64,000 bases of DNA from Aeromicrobium sp. Root495 (GTDB lineage: Bacteria > Actinomycetota > Actinomycetes > Propionibacteriales > Nocardioidaceae), in the NCBI RefSeq assembly GCF_001426755.1, contig NZ_LMFJ01000001.1, positions 355,545 to 419,544 on the forward strand. Reading direction: 5' to 3'. Under the pieces are notes generated by a model. That model was given only the letters and a program-made list of their open reading frames with translations. It was not told where the DNA came from and did not search any database. The position numbers and the translations under genes are program-made. The stretch's first letter is position 1. The number at the start of each line of letters is the position of its first letter. Positions 50,572 through 62,685 of this stretch are shown here, in pieces.

Positions 50572-51893
50572 CCACCACCGACCCCTACGCGGGCACCACT
50601 GACAGCCCCACCGGCCCGGTCTTCACGGTCACCGGCCAGGACTGGGACACGATCGACTCCTCGGCTGTCGAGGGCGACCGCATCGTCATCAACATGGGAC
50701 CCCAGCACCCCTCCACGCACGGCGTGCTCCGCCTCGTGCTCGAGATCGACGGCGAGACGGTCACCGATGCCCGCCCCGGCATCGGCTACCTGCACACCGG
50801 CATCGAGAAGAACATGGAGTTCCGCACCTGGACGCAGGGCGTCACGTTCTGCACGCGGATGGACTACGTCGCCCCCTTCAGCAACGAGGCCGCCTACGTC
50901 GCCGCCGTGGAGAAGCTCCTCGACATCGAGGTGCCCGAGCGGGCGCAGGCCATCCGCGTCCTCATGCTCGAGCTCAACCGCATCAGCTCGCACCTGGTCT
51001 GCATCGCCACGGGTGGCATGGAGATCGGTGCCCTCACCGTCATGACGTGCGGGTTCCGCGACCGCGAGCTCATCCTCGACCTCTTCGAGCTCATCTCCGG
51101 CCTGCGCATGAACCACGCCTACTTCCGGCCCGGCGGCGTGGCCCAGGACCTGCCGTACGGTGCCGTCGAGAAGATCCGCGAGACGCTGAGCCTGCTGAAG
51201 AAGCGCCTGCCCGAGTACGCGGCGCTCTGCAACGCCAACCCCATCTTCAAGGGCCGGCTCAAGGGGATCGGTCACCTCGACCTCGCCGGCTGCCTCGCCC
51301 TCGGCCTCACCGGTCCCGTGCTGCGGGCCACCGGCTACGACTGGGACCTGCGCAAGAAGCAGCCCTACTGGGGCTACGACACGTACGACTTCGACGTCGT
51401 CACGTGGGACGAGCCCGACGCCTACGGCCGGTTCCGGGTGCGCCTGGAGGAGATGTGGGAGTCCCTGCGCATCGTCGAGCAGGCCGTCGACCGTCTCGCC
51501 GAGTCCCAGGGCGATCCGGTCATGGTGGCCGACCCCAAGATCGCGTGGCCCTCGCAGCTGTCCGTCGGCGGCGACGGCCAGGGCAACTCGGTCGAGCACA
51601 TCAAGCACATCATGGGCGAGTCCATGGAGGCGCTCATCCACCACTTCAAGATCGTCACCGAGGGCTTCCGCGTGCCGCCCGGCCAGTCGTACGCGTCCAT
51701 CGAGGCGCCGCGCGGCGAGATCAGCTGCCACGCCGTCTCCGACGGCGGCAACCGGCCGTACCGGGTGCACTTCCGCGACCCGTCCTTCGTGAACCTGCAG
51801 GGCACCTCGATCATGAGCGAGGGATCCATGATCTCCGACGTCATCGTCGCCATCGCCAGCATCGATCCCGTGATGGGTGGTGTCGACCGATGA
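50568..51893 (+). CDS. nuoD: NADH-quinone oxidoreductase subunit D
   Basis: A 441-residue 49-kDa-type subunit that forms the quinone pocket with Nuo[20 protein letters not shown] is the conserved His-loop, [20 protein letters not shown] and [19 protein letters not shown] follow, and [17 protein letters not shown] lies near the C-terminus. It has a 35-residue N-terminal extension. ATGA overlap with nuoE. Confidence 0.97.
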   Translation: MTTTDPYAGTTDSPTGPVFTVTGQDWDTIDSSAVEGDRIVINMGPQHPSTHGVLRLVLEIDGETVTDARPGIGYLHTGIEKNMEFRTWTQGVTFCTRMDYVAPFSNEAAYVAAVEKLLDIEVPERAQAIRVLMLELNRISSHLVCIATGGMEIGALTVMTCGFRDRELILDLFELISGLRMNHAYFRPGGVAQDLPYGAVEKIRETLSLLKKRLPEYAALCNANPIFKGRLKGIGHLDLAGCLALGLTGPVLRATGYDWDLRKKQPYWGYDTYDFDVVTWDEPDAYGRFRVRLEEMWESLRIVEQAVDRLAESQGDPVMVADPKIAWPSQLSVGGDGQGNSVEHIKHIMGESMEALIHHFKIVTEGFRVPPGQSYASIEAPRGEISCHAVSDGGNRPYRVHFRDPSFVNLQGTSIMSEGSMISDVIVAIASIDPVMGGVDR

Positions 51894-52696
51894 GCGAGCA
51901 GGTCAGCGGAGCCGCCACGCTCCCCGCCGAGACCGTCGCCGAGCTCCAGGAGCTCATGGGCCGCTACCCGCAGGCCCGCTCGGCACTCCTGCCCATGCTG
52001 CACCTCGTGCAGTCCGTCCAGGGCAGCGTCACGACCGAGGGCATCGAGACGTGCGCCGCGCTGCTCGGCCTCTCGGCGGCCGAGGTCTCGGGCGTCGCCA
52101 CCTTCTACACGATGTACAAGCGCCGCCCCATGGGCGACCACCACGTGGGCGTCTGCACCAACACGCTGTGCGCCGTCATGGGCGGCGACGCCATCTTCGA
52201 GCGCCTCAAGGACCACCTCGAGGTCGGCAACGACGAGACCACGGCCGACGGCAAGGTCACGCTCGAGCACATCGAGTGCAACGCCGCGTGCGACTTCGCC
52301 CCCGTGCTCACCGTGAACTGGGAGTTCTTCGACCAGCAGACGCCGGAGTCCGCCGTCGAGCTCGTCGACCGGCTGCGGTCCGGCGACACGGTCACCGCCA
52401 CGCGCGGGGCCACCATCACGAGCTGGCGCGAGGCCGAGCGCGTGCTCGCCGGGTTCGAGGACGGACGCGTCGACGAGGGCCCCGCAGCCGCCGGGCCGTC
52501 GCTCGCGGGCCTCGAGATCGCCGCCGAGCGCGGCTGGAAGGCACCCGACGTCGACCAGGCCGACTCGAAGGACAACGAGGTCCCCACCGAGTCGGCCGAG
52601 GCCGGGGCCGCCGAGGCCGACACCGCGCGGGCCGAGTCCGAGACCGTGGCCGAGGAGTCCGACGCCGACGTGAAGGGAGGCGGATCCGATGACTGA
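51890..52696 (+). CDS. nuoE: NADH-quinone oxidoreductase subunit E with long acidic tail
   Basis: A 268-residue thioredoxin-like subunit. The 2Fe-2S (N1a) ligands are in [14 protein letters not shown] and [11 protein letters not shown]; the core ends near residue 200. A further 65 residues rich in Ala, Glu and Asp ([20 protein letters not shown]) form a low-complexity acidic tail not found in typical NuoE (about 160-200 residues). The 8-bp overlap with nuoF confirms the end. Confidence 0.95.
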   Translation: MSEQVSGAATLPAETVAELQELMGRYPQARSALLPMLHLVQSVQGSVTTEGIETCAALLGLSAAEVSGVATFYTMYKRRPMGDHHVGVCTNTLCAVMGGDAIFERLKDHLEVGNDETTADGKVTLEHIECNAACDFAPVLTVNWEFFDQQTPESAVELVDRLRSGDTVTATRGATITSWREAERVLAGFEDGRVDEGPAAAGPSLAGLEIAAERGWKAPDVDQADSKDNEVPTESAEAGAAEADTARAESETVAEESDADVKGGGSDD

Positions 52697-54014
52697 CACC
52701 CTGACGCCCGTCCTGAGCCGCAACTGGGGCGACGACCGCGCCTGGACGCGCGAGGCCTACGAGGCGCAGGGAGGCTACGACGCCCTGCGCAAGGCCGTCA
52801 CCCTGACGCCCGACGAGATCGTCACGCTCGTCAAGGACTCCGGCCTGCGCGGCCGCGGCGGCGCAGGCTTCCCCACCGGCATGAAGTGGGGCTTCATCCC
52901 GCAGGACCCCGAGACCGAGGCGGGTCGCAAGCCCAAGTACCTCGTGGTCAACGCCGACGAGTCCGAGCCGGGCACGTGCAAGGACATCCCGCTCATGATG
53001 GCGAGCCCGCACACCCTCGTGGAGGGCGTCATCATCGCGGCCATGGCCATCCGGGCCGAGAAGGCCTTCATCTACGTGCGCGGCGAGGTGCTGCACGTCG
53101 TGCGCCGCCTGCGCGCCGCCGCCCGCGAGGCCGCCGAGGCCGGCTACCTCGGGACCGACGTCCTCGGGTCCGGCCGCACCGTCGACCTCGTGATCCACGC
53201 CGGCGCGGGCGCCTACATCTGCGGCGAGGAGACGGCTCTCCTCGACTCGCTCGAGGGCCGCCGCGGCCAGCCCCGGCTGCGCCCGCCGTTCCCGGCCGTC
53301 GAGGGCCTCTACGCGAGCCCCACCGTCATCAACAACGTCGAGTCCATCGCCTCCGTGCCCAGCATCGTGAGCGGCGGCATCGAGTGGTTCGGCTCCATGG
53401 GCACCGAGAAGAGCAAGGGCTACACGCTCTACTCGCTCTCGGGCCACGTCGCCCGTCCCGGTCAGTACGAGGCGCCGCTCGGCATCACGCTGCGCGAGCT
53501 CCTCGAGCTGGGCGGCGGCATGCGCGAGGGCTCCAGGCTCAAGTTCTGGACCCCGGGTGGCTCGTCCACCCCCCTCCTGACCGCCGAGCACCTCGACGTC
53601 CCGCTCGACTACGAGGGCGTGGGTGCGGCCGGCTCCATGCTGGGCACCAAGGCGCTTCAGGTCTTCGACCAGACCACGTCGGTCGTGCGGTGCGTCCTGC
53701 GCTGGACCGAGTTCTACAAGCACGAGTCGTGCGGCAAGTGCACGCCGTGCCGCGAGGGCACGTGGTGGCTCGTCCAGGTGCTCCAGCGCATCGACGCCGG
53801 CCAGGGCCGCGAGGGCGACATCGAGCTGCTGCTCGACCTGTGCGACAACATCCTCGGCCGCTCCTTCTGCGCTCTCGGCGACGGCGCCACGAGCCCCATC
53901 ACGTCGGCCATCCAGTACTTCCGCGACGAGTTCGAGGCGGGCATGCTCGCGCCCAGCCGCGAGCTGTACCCGCCGGAGGCATCCATGCTGCAGCGACCGG
54001 AGGTGGCGCGATGA
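52689..54014 (+). CDS. nuoF: NADH-quinone oxidoreductase subunit F
   Basis: A 441-residue subunit that binds NADH and [20 protein letters not shown] is the glycine-rich nucleotide loop, [14 protein letters not shown] the FMN segment, and [19 protein letters not shown] the NADH segment. N3 ligands are Cys348, Cys351, Cys354 ([15 protein letters not shown]) and Cys394 (SFCALGD). ATGA overlap with nuoG. Confidence 0.97.
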   Translation: MTDTLTPVLSRNWGDDRAWTREAYEAQGGYDALRKAVTLTPDEIVTLVKDSGLRGRGGAGFPTGMKWGFIPQDPETEAGRKPKYLVVNADESEPGTCKDIPLMMASPHTLVEGVIIAAMAIRAEKAFIYVRGEVLHVVRRLRAAAREAAEAGYLGTDVLGSGRTVDLVIHAGAGAYICGEETALLDSLEGRRGQPRLRPPFPAVEGLYASPTVINNVESIASVPSIVSGGIEWFGSMGTEKSKGYTLYSLSGHVARPGQYEAPLGITLRELLELGGGMREGSRLKFWTPGGSSTPLLTAEHLDVPLDYEGVGAAGSMLGTKALQVFDQTTSVVRCVLRWTEFYKHESCGKCTPCREGTWWLVQVLQRIDAGQGREGDIELLLDLCDNILGRSFCALGDGATSPITSAIQYFRDEFEAGMLAPSRELYPPEASMLQRPEVAR

Positions 54015-56401
54015 CCCTCGAGGCCTCCCAGGAGACCCAGGTCCCCGTCGAGCTCGTGACCCTGACCATCGACGGTGTCGAGGTGAGCGTGCCGAAGGGC
54101 ACGCTCGTCATCCGCGCCGCCGAGCTCGTGGGCACCGAGATCCCGCGCTTCTGCGACCACCCCCTGCTCGAGCCCGTGGGTGCGTGCCGCCAGTGCCTCG
54201 TGCAGGTGCCCGACGCCGGCAACGGTCGCGGGTTCCCCAAGCCGCAGGCATCCTGCACGCTCGAGGTGGCGGCCGGCATGGTCGTCGAGACGCAGGTGAC
54301 GTCGGCGGTGGCGGCCAAGGCCCAGGTCGGCACCATGGAGCTCCTGCTGGTGAACCACCCGCTCGACTGCCCCGTGTGCGACAAGGGCGGCGAGTGCCCG
54401 CTGCAGAACCAGGCCATGAGCCACGGCCAGGGCGAGACCCGCTTCGCCGAGACCAAGCGCACGTTCCCCAAGCCGTACCCGGTCTCCGAGCAGGTCCTGC
54501 TCGACCGCGAGCGCTGTGTGCTGTGCGCGCGCTGCACCCGGTTCTCCGAGCAGATCGCGGGTGACCCCTTCATCGCCCTCGTGGAGCGCGGCGCCCAGCA
54601 GCAGGTCGGCATCGGTCCCGAGACACCGTTCCACTCCTACTTCAGCGGCAACACCATCCAGATCTGCCCCGTGGGCGCCCTCACGAGCGCCGACTACCGG
54701 TTCCGCGCCCGCCCGTTCGACCTCGTGTCCACCCCGTCGGTGGCCGAGCACGACAGCTCCGGCTCGGCCATCCGTGTCGACCACCGGCGCGGCAAGGTCA
54801 TGCGCCGTCTCGCGGGCGACGACCCCGAGGTCAACGAGGAGTGGATCACCGACAAGGACCGTTTCGCGTTCACGTGGTCCGAGCAGCCCGACCGGCTCCG
54901 CACGCCGCTCGTGCGCGACCCCGAGTCCGGAGAGCTCGTGCCCACGTCGTGGCTTGGCGCGTTGGCCGTCGCTGCCCGTGGGCTCGCCGCCGCCGGCTCC
55001 GTGGGTGTGCTGCCCGGCGGACGTCTGACCGCCGAGGACGCCTTCGCGTACAGCGTCTTCGCCCGTGCCGTCCTTGGCACCAACGACATCGACTTTCGCG
55101 CCCGCGCCCACTCGTACGAGGAGGCCGCGTTCCTGGCCTCCACGGTGGCGCTGCGGTCCGACGTGACGTTCACCGACCTGGAGCGCGCTCCGCGGGTCGT
55201 CCTGGCCGGTCTCGAGCCGGAGGACGAGGCCGGGATGATCTTCCTGCGCCTGCGCAAGGGGGTCCGAGCCGGTCGCACGCGCGTCGTCACCATCGCGTCG
55301 CACCTCACGCGCGGCTCCCGCAAGCTCGACGCCCAGCTGGTCGCCACCCGCCCGGGCGACGAGGCCCGGGCCATCGCCGACCTCGACCTCGGCCCCGCCG
55401 ACATCCTGCTCGTGGGCGAGCGCCTCGCCCTCGTCCCCGGCGCCCTGAGCGCGGCCGCGGCCAGCCCGGCACGGCTCGCGTGGGTCCCGCGGCGGGCAGG
55501 CGACCGTGGCGCGGTGGAGGCGGGCGCCCTGCCCACCCTGCTGCCCGGTGGTCGACCCGTGTCCTCCGCAGCGGCCCGCGCCGACCTCGTCGCGGCCATC
55601 CCCGTCCCCGGCGTCGCTGCCTGGCCCGCGGAGCCCGGTCGTGGTCTCGAGGCGATCCTCGAGGCCGTCACGGTCGGCGAGCTCGGTGGCCTGGTGGTCG
55701 GTGGCGTCGAGGTCGACGACCTGCCCGACCCCGAGGTCGCGCGCGACGCGCTCGAGAAGGCGTTCGTCGTGAGCCTCGAGGTCCGCGCGAGCGACGTCAC
55801 GGCCCTGGCCGACGTCGTCCTGCCCGTGGCCCCGCCCGTCGAGAAGTCCGGCACGTTCGTCAGCTGGGAGGGTCGCCCGCGCCGCTTCGGTCGCGTGCTC
55901 GACGTCGCCGGCTCGCTCACCGACGTCCGGGTCCTGGCCGGCATCGCGGAGGAGATGGGCCGGCCCCTGGGCTTCCGCTCCACCGACGAGGCCACCGCGC
56001 TCATGCAGCAGGTGGGTCCTTGGGACGGCGAGCGCGCCCCGGCACCCACGGTGTCCCCGGCCGGTCCGGCCGAGGGGGCCGTCGTGCTCTCCACGTGGCG
56101 CCAGCTCGTCGACGACGGACGCGGCCAGGACGGTCAGGCCCTGTACCGGGCCACGGCACGCCCGGCCGTCATCCGCGCCTCGGCGGCCACCCTCGCCGCG
56201 GCCGGGATCGAGGACGGCGCTCCCGCCACCATCGCCACCCGGGCCGGCTCGGCCACCTTCCCCGCCGTCGTCGACGACCTGCCCGACGGCGTCGTGTGGG
56301 CGCCCGGCAACTCCGGCGTCAACCTGCGCGCGGCCCTGTCGGCCGACCACGCGAGCGCCGTCACCCTCAAGCCCGGACCCTCCCAGGTGGTGCAGGCATG
56401 A
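54011..56401 (+). CDS. nuoG: NADH-quinone oxidoreductase subunit G, without N7 cluster ligands
   Basis: A 796-residue subunit. The N1b 2Fe-2S ligands are Cys48, 59, 62, 82; N5 is His116 with Cys120, 123, 129; N4 is Cys169, 172, 175, 219. The following region, where many bacterial NuoG carry four Cys for cluster N7, reads [16 protein letters not shown] and [12 protein letters not shown] with no Cys at all (residues 240-287). The long C-terminal molybdopterin-oxidoreductase-like part (290-796) is poorly conserved and Ala/Val-rich. ATGA overlap with nuoH. Confidence 0.95.
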   Translation: MTLEASQETQVPVELVTLTIDGVEVSVPKGTLVIRAAELVGTEIPRFCDHPLLEPVGACRQCLVQVPDAGNGRGFPKPQASCTLEVAAGMVVETQVTSAVAAKAQVGTMELLLVNHPLDCPVCDKGGECPLQNQAMSHGQGETRFAETKRTFPKPYPVSEQVLLDRERCVLCARCTRFSEQIAGDPFIALVERGAQQQVGIGPETPFHSYFSGNTIQICPVGALTSADYRFRARPFDLVSTPSVAEHDSSGSAIRVDHRRGKVMRRLAGDDPEVNEEWITDKDRFAFTWSEQPDRLRTPLVRDPESGELVPTSWLGALAVAARGLAAAGSVGVLPGGRLTAEDAFAYSVFARAVLGTNDIDFRARAHSYEEAAFLASTVALRSDVTFTDLERAPRVVLAGLEPEDEAGMIFLRLRKGVRAGRTRVVTIASHLTRGSRKLDAQLVATRPGDEARAIADLDLGPADILLVGERLALVPGALSAAAASPARLAWVPRRAGDRGAVEAGALPTLLPGGRPVSSAAARADLVAAIPVPGVAAWPAEPGRGLEAILEAVTVGELGGLVVGGVEVDDLPDPEVARDALEKAFVVSLEVRASDVTALADVVLPVAPPVEKSGTFVSWEGRPRRFGRVLDVAGSLTDVRVLAGIAEEMGRPLGFRSTDEATALMQQVGPWDGERAPAPTVSPAGPAEGAVVLSTWRQLVDDGRGQDGQALYRATARPAVIRASAATLAAAGIEDGAPATIATRAGSATFPAVVDDLPDGVVWAPGNSGVNLRAALSADHASAVTLKPGPSQVVQA

Positions 56402-57654
56402 GCCCGCTCTTCGGCAACGAGCCGTTCTGGGTCGTCGCGCTCAAGGCCGTGCTGATCTTCGTGATCCTCGTGGTCTACACGCTCTTCAACATCTGGTTCG
56501 AGCGTCGTGTAGTGGCCCGCATGCAGCACCGGATCGGTCCCAACGTGCACGGTCCGTTCGGCCTGCTGCAGAGCCTCGCCGACGGCGTGAAGCTGGCGCT
56601 CAAGGAGGACCTCGTGGTCAAGGCGGCCGACAAGGTCGTCTACGTCCTCGCACCCATCCTGGCCACCATCCCGGCCTTCCTCGCCTGGGCGGTCATCCCG
56701 TTCGGCCCCGAGGCCAAGATCCCCTTCACCGACACCGTCACGCCGCTGCAGCTCACCGACCTGCCGGTCGCGGTGCTCTACATCCTCGCCGTCACGTCGG
56801 TGGGCGTGTACGGCATCGTGCTCGCCGGCTGGTCGTCCGGTTCCACGTACGCGCTGCTCGGCGGCCTGCGCTCCAGCGCCCAGATGATCTCGTACGAGGT
56901 GGCCATGGGCCTCTCCCTCGTGGCGGTCTTCATGTACGCGGGCTCCATGTCCACGAGCGAGATCGTGGCGGCCCAGACCGACCTCTGGTACTTCCTGCCG
57001 CTCCTGCCGTCGTTCGTCATCTACGTCATCGCCATGGTGGGCGAGACGAACCGCGCTCCCTTCGACCTCCCCGAGGCCGAGGGCGAGCTCGTGGGCGGCT
57101 TCCACACCGAGTACTCGTCGCTCAAGTTCGCGCTGTTCTTCCTCGCCGAGTACGTCAACATGGTCACGGTCTCGGCGCTGGCCACCACGATGTTCCTCGG
57201 CGGCTGGCGCGCCCCGTTCGGCCTGTCCCAGGCCTGGGGCGGCGCGCTCAACGAGGACTACTGGCCGGTGCTGTGGTTCCTCGGCAAGACGCTGGGCTTC
57301 ATCTTCATCTTCATCTGGCTGCGCGGCACGCTGCCGCGCATGCGCTACGACCAGTTCATGAGCTTCGGCTGGAAGGTGCTCATCCCGGTCTCGCTGGCCT
57401 GGATCATCGCCGTCGCCGTCATCCGCAAGCTCCGCAGCGAGGGCTCGGTCGACCAGGAGCTGCTCGTCTGGGCGGCCGTCGCGGCCGGCGTCGTCCTGGC
57501 GCTGTCGTTCCTGCTGCCCGAGCGGAAGTCCAAGGACGAGCCCGAGCCGGTCGAGCCGACCGAGCCCGACGCGTTCGCCGGCGGCTACCCCGTGCCCCCC
57601 ATGCCCGAAGGACCGACGACCCGCGAGAAGCGGGAGAAGGAGGTGCGGCGATGA
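56398..57654 (+). CDS. nuoH: NADH-quinone oxidoreductase subunit H
   Basis: A 418-residue membrane subunit with eight helices that connects the quinone site to the proton channels. [20 protein letters not shown] and [20 protein letters not shown] are the two ND1 signatures; [20 protein letters not shown] ends the core. A Pro/Glu-rich cytoplasmic tail of about 45 residues follows. ATGA overlap with nuoI. Confidence 0.97.
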   Translation: MSPLFGNEPFWVVALKAVLIFVILVVYTLFNIWFERRVVARMQHRIGPNVHGPFGLLQSLADGVKLALKEDLVVKAADKVVYVLAPILATIPAFLAWAVIPFGPEAKIPFTDTVTPLQLTDLPVAVLYILAVTSVGVYGIVLAGWSSGSTYALLGGLRSSAQMISYEVAMGLSLVAVFMYAGSMSTSEIVAAQTDLWYFLPLLPSFVIYVIAMVGETNRAPFDLPEAEGELVGGFHTEYSSLKFALFFLAEYVNMVTVSALATTMFLGGWRAPFGLSQAWGGALNEDYWPVLWFLGKTLGFIFIFIWLRGTLPRMRYDQFMSFGWKVLIPVSLAWIIAVAVIRKLRSEGSVDQELLVWAAVAAGVVLALSFLLPERKSKDEPEPVEPTEPDAFAGGYPVPPMPEGPTTREKREKEVRR

Positions 57655-58205
57655 GCGCGCTCTGGGATCCGGTGGCCGGCTTCGGCGTGACCTTCCGGAC
57701 GATGTTCCGCAAGACCGTCACCGAGCAGTACCCGTTCGAGAAGGTGCCCACGGCGCCTCGCTTCCACGGCCGGCACCAGCTCAACCGCTGGCCCGACGGG
57801 CTCGAGAAGTGCATCGGCTGCGAGCTGTGCGCGTGGGCGTGCCCCGCCGACGCCATCTACGTCGAGGGCGCCTCCAACATCGACGACGCCGACGGCTCGG
57901 GCCGCTTCAGCCCGGGGGAGCGCTACGGCCGCGTCTACCAGATCAACTACCTGCGCTGCATCCTGTGCGGCCTCTGCATCGAGGCGTGCCCCACGCGCGC
58001 CCTCACCATGACCAACGAGTACGAGCTGGCCGACGACAACCGTGCCGACCTCATCTACGAGAAGCAGGACCTGCTCGCTCCGCTCCTGCCCGGCATGCTC
58101 GAGCCGCCGCACGACATGCTCATCAGCGACGACCACCACGACTACTACGCCGGCAAGACGCTGCCCCGTCTGCCGCGGGACCCGGCCCAGGACACGCGCC
58201 CATGA
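57651..58205 (+). CDS. nuoI: NADH-quinone oxidoreductase subunit I
   Basis: A 184-residue ferredoxin-like subunit with two 4Fe-4S motifs (N6a, N6b): Cys54, 57, 60, 64 ([13 protein letters not shown]) and Cys103, 106, 109, 113 ([13 protein letters not shown]). The C-terminal 45 residues are polar and probably contact neighbouring subunits. ATGA overlap with nuoJ. Confidence 0.97.
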   Translation: MSALWDPVAGFGVTFRTMFRKTVTEQYPFEKVPTAPRFHGRHQLNRWPDGLEKCIGCELCAWACPADAIYVEGASNIDDADGSGRFSPGERYGRVYQINYLRCILCGLCIEACPTRALTMTNEYELADDNRADLIYEKQDLLAPLLPGMLEPPHDMLISDDHHDYYAGKTLPRLPRDPAQDTRP

Positions 58206-58969
58206 CCGCGTTCTGGACCCTTGCCCCCGTCATGGTGGTCGCGGCCCTCGGGCTCCTGTTCGCCCGCAAGGCCGTGCACGCGGCCCTGTGCCTCGCCGTC
58301 GTCATGATCAGCCTCGCCGTGCAGTACGCGGCGCTCGGTGCCCCGTTCCTGTTCGCGGTGCAGATCATCGTCTACACCGGCGCCATCATGATGCTGTTCC
58401 TGTTCGTGCTGATGCTCGTGGGCGTCGACACCTCGGACTCGCTCAAGGAGACCATCGCGGGTCAGCGGCTCGCGGCCACGGTCGTGGGCCTGCTCTTCGG
58501 CGTCGTGGCCGTGCTCGCCATCGGCCAGACGGTCACGGGTGCCGTCACCGGGCTGGGCCAGGCCAACGAGAACGGCAACCCGTTCGGCCTGGCCGAGCTG
58601 CTCTTCGGCCCGTACGTCCTCGCGTTCGAGCTCACGAGCGCACTGCTCATCACGGCCGCCCTCGGCGCCATGGTGCTCGCGCACCGTGAGCGCCTCGGGG
58701 CCCGGGCCTCGCAGGCCACGCTCGCCGAGCGCCGCATGCGCGAGTACGCCGAGACGGGTCGCCACCCCGGCAACCCGCCCACGCCCGGCGTGTACGCCCG
58801 GGACAACGCGGTCGACCTGCCCGCCCGCCTGCCCGACGGCACCTCGGCACCCGACTCGGTGTCGCAGGTCCTGCGCGACCGCGGCCAGGTGCGGCCCGCG
58901 CCTGGCGCCAAGGACCCCGTCGATCCCGCCGACACCACCGACACCGGTCCGCGGGAGGTCGAGGAGTGA
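58202..58969 (+). CDS. nuoJ: NADH-quinone oxidoreductase subunit J
   Basis: A 255-residue membrane subunit. Five helices occupy residues 1-165 (including [20 protein letters not shown], the ND6 signature with the pi-bulge helix). A long hydrophilic C-terminal tail of about 85 residues, rich in Arg, Asp and Pro, extends beyond the usual ND6 core, as in many actinobacteria. GTGA overlap with nuoK. Confidence 0.95.
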   Translation: MTAFWTLAPVMVVAALGLLFARKAVHAALCLAVVMISLAVQYAALGAPFLFAVQIIVYTGAIMMLFLFVLMLVGVDTSDSLKETIAGQRLAATVVGLLFGVVAVLAIGQTVTGAVTGLGQANENGNPFGLAELLFGPYVLAFELTSALLITAALGAMVLAHRERLGARASQATLAERRMREYAETGRHPGNPPTPGVYARDNAVDLPARLPDGTSAPDSVSQVLRDRGQVRPAPGAKDPVDPADTTDTGPREVEE

Positions 58970-59259
58970 CCGAGTACCTGAGCCTCTCGCTCATCCTCTT
59001 CACGATCGGTGCGGTGGGCGTGCTCGTGCGCCGCAACGCGATCGTCGTCTTCATGTGCATCGAGCTCATGCTCAACGCCACCAATCTCGCGCTCGTCGCC
59101 TTCGCGCACCAGCACGGCAACCTCGACGGCCAGATCGCGGCGTTCTTCGTCATGGTCGTGGCCGCGGCCGAGGTCGTCGTGGGGCTCGCCATCATCGTGT
59201 CCATCTACCGCACGCGTCGCTCGGCCTCCGTCGACGACGCCGACCTGCTGAAGGGATAG
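58966..59259 (+). CDS. nuoK: NADH-quinone oxidoreductase subunit K
   Basis: A 97-residue three-helix subunit. [19 protein letters not shown] with the conserved Glu of helix 2 and [19 protein letters not shown] with the second Glu identify ND4L. GTG start at 58966 overlapping the nuoJ stop. Four bp separate it from nuoL. Confidence 0.96.
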   Translation: MTEYLSLSLILFTIGAVGVLVRRNAIVVFMCIELMLNATNLALVAFAHQHGNLDGQIAAFFVMVVAAAEVVVGLAIIVSIYRTRRSASVDDADLLKG

Positions 59260-59263
59260 ACGC

Positions 59264-61141
59264 GTGCTCGATCTCGTGTGGCTGCTCGTCGCCATCCCCC
59301 TCGTGAGCGGCTTGGGCCTCCTCGTCTGGGGCAAGGAGGCCGACGCCTGGGGCCACCTCGTGGCCACCGTCGCCTCCGCTGCCTCCTTCGTCCTGGGCGT
59401 CGTCGCGTTCATCGAGCTGGCCGGCCGCGACGCCGACGACCGCTCCGTGACCCACGTGCTCTTCACGTGGATCGAGGCCGGTCCGTTCCACGTCGACATG
59501 GCCTACCACTACGACCCGCTGGCGGCGCTCTTCGTGCTGCTCATCACGGGCGTCGGCACGCTCATCCACGTGTACTCGATCGGGTACATGGCGCACGACG
59601 AGCGGCGTCGCCGCTTCTTCTGCTTCCTCAACATCTTCGTCGCGGCCATGCTGACGCTGGTGCTGGCCGCCGACTACCTCGTGATCTTCCTGGGCTGGGA
59701 GGGCGTCGGTCTGGCGTCCTACCTGCTCATCGGGTTCTGGCAGCACAAGCCCTCGGCGGCGGCCGCCGCCAAGAAGGCCTTCGTCGTCAACCGCGTCGGT
59801 GACCTCGGCATGGCGCTCGCGATCATGCTGATGTTCGCCCAGCTGGGCACCACCGACATCGCGTCGGTCAACGCCTCCATCGGGTCCGCCAGCACCTCGG
59901 TGGCCACCGCCATGGGCCTGCTCCTCCTGCTGGGTGCGTGCGGCAAGTCCGCGCAGGTACCGCTGCAGAGCTGGCTCCTCGACGCCATGGAGGGCCCCAC
60001 CCCGGTCTCGGCCCTCATCCACGCGGCCACCATGGTCACGGCCGGCGTCTACCTCGTGGTGCGCAGCAACGGCATCTTCGACGCCTCGGAGGCCGCGCGC
60101 ACGGCGGTCGTCGTGGTGGGTCTCGTGACGCTGCTCGTGGGCGCCTGGATCGGCTGCGCCAAGGACGACATCAAGAAGGCGCTCGCCGGCTCCACCATGA
60201 GCCAGATCGGCTACATGATGCTCGCGGCCGGACTCGGCCCGGCGGGCTACGCGTTCGCGATCTTCCACCTCATCACCCACGGCTTCTTCAAGGCCAACAT
60301 GTTCCTCGGCGCCGGCTCGGTCATGCACGCCATGGACGACGACGTCGACATGCGGCACTACGGCGCGCTCCGCACGTCGCTGCCCATCACGTTCGCCACC
60401 TTCGCGCTGGGCTACCTCGCGATCATCGGCTTCCCCGGGTTCTCCGGCTTCTTCAGCAAGGACAAGATCATCGAGGCGGCGTTCGGCTACAACGTCTGGG
60501 TCGGGCTGGGCACGCTGCTCGGCGCCGGCGTCACCGCGTTCTACATGACGCGGCTCATGATGATGACCTTCTTCGGGGAGAAGCGCTGGCGCGACGAGGT
60601 GCACCCGCACGAGTCGCCGCTCGTCATGACGATCCCGCTCATGGTCCTCGGCGCCGCGTCGCTCCTCGGCGGCGCGCTGCTGGCGGGTGACTGGATCGTC
60701 GACTGGCTCGAGCCCGTCGTCGGACACACCGAGCATCACGAGCTCGCGATCCCGGCGCTGGCCATGTCGGCGATCATCGTCGCCGTGGTGGCGGTGGGTG
60801 CCACGCTCGCCTACCTCACCTACGGCCGTCGGCCCGTCGCCGACGTGGCCCCGCTGGACTCCCAGGTCCGCTGGCCCGTCCGGGCCGGACGGCACGAGAT
60901 GTACGGCAACGAGATCAACGAGGCGCTCGTCGTGCGACCCGTCCAGCACACCACCCGAACGCTCGTGTTCCTCGACGGACGGGGGATCGACGGCTTCGTC
61001 ACCGGACTCGCCGACCGGCTGGGGGAGGCGTCCCAGGCCCTGCGCAAGCCGCAGAACGGGCTGGTCCGCAGCTACGCACTCGGCATCTTCGCCGGTGCCA
61101 CCCTCGTCCTGGTCGCGCTCCTGGCGGTGACGCTCGCATGA
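59264..61141 (+). CDS. nuoL: NADH-quinone oxidoreductase subunit L
   Basis: A 625-residue antiporter-like subunit with the long lateral helix at its C-terminus. [18 protein letters not shown] carries the key Glu, [20 protein letters not shown] the Lys/His channel motif, and [20 protein letters not shown] the following helix. GTG start at 59264. ATGA overlap with nuoM. Confidence 0.97.
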   Translation: MLDLVWLLVAIPLVSGLGLLVWGKEADAWGHLVATVASAASFVLGVVAFIELAGRDADDRSVTHVLFTWIEAGPFHVDMAYHYDPLAALFVLLITGVGTLIHVYSIGYMAHDERRRRFFCFLNIFVAAMLTLVLAADYLVIFLGWEGVGLASYLLIGFWQHKPSAAAAAKKAFVVNRVGDLGMALAIMLMFAQLGTTDIASVNASIGSASTSVATAMGLLLLLGACGKSAQVPLQSWLLDAMEGPTPVSALIHAATMVTAGVYLVVRSNGIFDASEAARTAVVVVGLVTLLVGAWIGCAKDDIKKALAGSTMSQIGYMMLAAGLGPAGYAFAIFHLITHGFFKANMFLGAGSVMHAMDDDVDMRHYGALRTSLPITFATFALGYLAIIGFPGFSGFFSKDKIIEAAFGYNVWVGLGTLLGAGVTAFYMTRLMMMTFFGEKRWRDEVHPHESPLVMTIPLMVLGAASLLGGALLAGDWIVDWLEPVVGHTEHHELAIPALAMSAIIVAVVAVGATLAYLTYGRRPVADVAPLDSQVRWPVRAGRHEMYGNEINEALVVRPVQHTTRTLVFLDGRGIDGFVTGLADRLGEASQALRKPQNGLVRSYALGIFAGATLVLVALLAVTLA

Positions 61142-62685
61142 TCCTCACCCTCCTGGCGGCCACGCCGCTCCTCGGCGCCCTCGTGGTGACCTGCCTGCCC
61201 CGCGGCTCGGCCAACGCGTCCACCGTCAAGGCGGTGGCCATCGGCTTCAGCGCGCTCACCCTGGCCCTCTCCCTCGTGGTGATGGCGCGGTACGACGTGG
61301 AGTCCGGCGGCTACCAGATGACCGAGAAGCACGAGTGGATCGGGCAGCTCGGCGCCTGGTACTCGCTCGGCGTCAACGGCATCGGGCTCGTCCTCATCCT
61401 GCTCACCACGATCCTGGTCCCCGTCGTGCTGCTCGCGGCCTGGGACGACCGGTTGCCCGGTCGGCGCAGCGTCAACTCCTACGTGGCCTGGATGCTCGTC
61501 CTCGAGGGCCTCGCGATCGGTGTCTTCGCGGCCACCGACGCGTTCCTCTTCTACGTGCTCTTCGAGGCCACGCTCATCCCGATCTACTTCCTGATCGGCT
61601 CGTACGGCGGCCCGCAGCGCACGTACGCCGCGGTCAAGTTCCTCATCTACAACCTCGTGGGCGGCCTGCTCATGCTGGCCGCGATCGTGGGGCTCTACGT
61701 CGTGTCGGCCAAGGACGGCAACGCGTCGTACCTGCTGAGCGACCTGCAGAACGTCGACATGAGCACCACGACGGAGCGGCTGCTGTTCTGCGGGTTCATG
61801 GCGGCGTTCGCCATCAAGGCCCCGCTCTTCCCGTTCCACACCTGGCTGCCCGACGCCGCGGCGTCGGCCACGCCCGGGACGTCGGTCCTGATGGTCAGCG
61901 TCATCGACAAGATCGGCACCTTCGGCATGCTGCGCTGGTGCCTCGGCGTCTTCCCGGGCGCCTCGGAGTGGGCGAGCCCCGTGGTCATCACGCTCGCCGT
62001 CATCAGCATCGTCTACGGGGCGCTGTGCGCCATCGGCCAGGACGACATCCGCCGGCTCGTGGCCTTCACGTCGGTCTCCCACTTCGGCTTCATCATCCTG
62101 GGCATCTTCGCCTTCACGACGGTCTCCACGGCGGGTTCGACGCTCTACATGTTCAACCACGGGCTCTCCACCGCGGCGCTGTTCCTCGTGACCGGGCTCA
62201 TGATCGCCCGGCGGGGCTCGGCCAGCATCGGCGACTTCGGCGGCGTGCAGAAGGTGGCGCCCATCATGTCGGGCGTGCTGCTCGTCGCCGGCCTGTCGAG
62301 CCTCTCGCTGCCCGGGCTCGCGCCGTTCGTCTCGGAGTTCATGGTGCTCGCGGGCACCTTCACGCGCTCGGTCCCGGCCGCGGCGGTCGCCACGCTCGGC
62401 ATCGTGCTCGCGGCGCTCTACATCCTCATCATGTACGCCAAGGTCATGACCGGGCCGCTGCGTGAGGGGCTCGAGGGCTTCCGCGACCTCGGCTCGCGCG
62501 AGGTGGCGGCGCTCGCTCCCACGCTCGTGCTCATCGTGGGGCTCGGCTTCTACCCCCAGCCCATGCTCAACGTCATCAACCCGGCGGTCGACGAGGTCAT
62601 CTCCCAGGTCGGCCAGGGCGACCCGCCGCCACGGACACCCGTCGACGTGAGTGAGCAGGCCAAGACCGAGGAAGGGGGGCACTGA
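61138..62685 (+). CDS. nuoM: NADH-quinone oxidoreductase subunit M
   Basis: A 515-residue antiporter-like subunit of 14 helices. [20 protein letters not shown] carries the conserved Glu, [20 protein letters not shown] the Lys-side channel motif, and [20 protein letters not shown] a later helix. The stop shares one base with the nuoN start (TGATG). Confidence 0.97.
   Translation: MILTLLAATPLLGALVVTCLPRGSANASTVKAVAIGFSALTLALSLVVMARYDVESGGYQMTEKHEWIGQLGAWYSLGVNGIGLVLILLTTILVPVVLLAAWDDRLPGRRSVNSYVAWMLVLEGLAIGVFAATDAFLFYVLFEATLIPIYFLIGSYGGPQRTYAAVKFLIYNLVGGLLMLAAIVGLYVVSAKDGNASYLLSDLQNVDMSTTTERLLFCGFMAAFAIKAPLFPFHTWLPDAAASATPGTSVLMVSVIDKIGTFGMLRWCLGVFPGASEWASPVVITLAVISIVYGALCAIGQDDIRRLVAFTSVSHFGFIILGIFAFTTVSTAGSTLYMFNHGLSTAALFLVTGLMIARRGSASIGDFGGVQKVAPIMSGVLLVAGLSSLSLPGLAPFVSEFMVLAGTFTRSVPAAAVATLGIVLAALYILIMYAKVMTGPLREGLEGFRDLGSREVAALAPTLVLIVGLGFYPQPMLNVINPAVDEVISQVGQGDPPPRTPVDVSEQAKTEEGGH

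Noticed and set aside
446..61000. Long open frames on the strand opposite to real genes (for example opposite lpd, nuoG, nuoL and the ALDH)
   Set aside because: They mirror the third-position GC bias of the true gene, are rich in Arg, Ala, Gly and Pro, lack family motifs and have no start signals.
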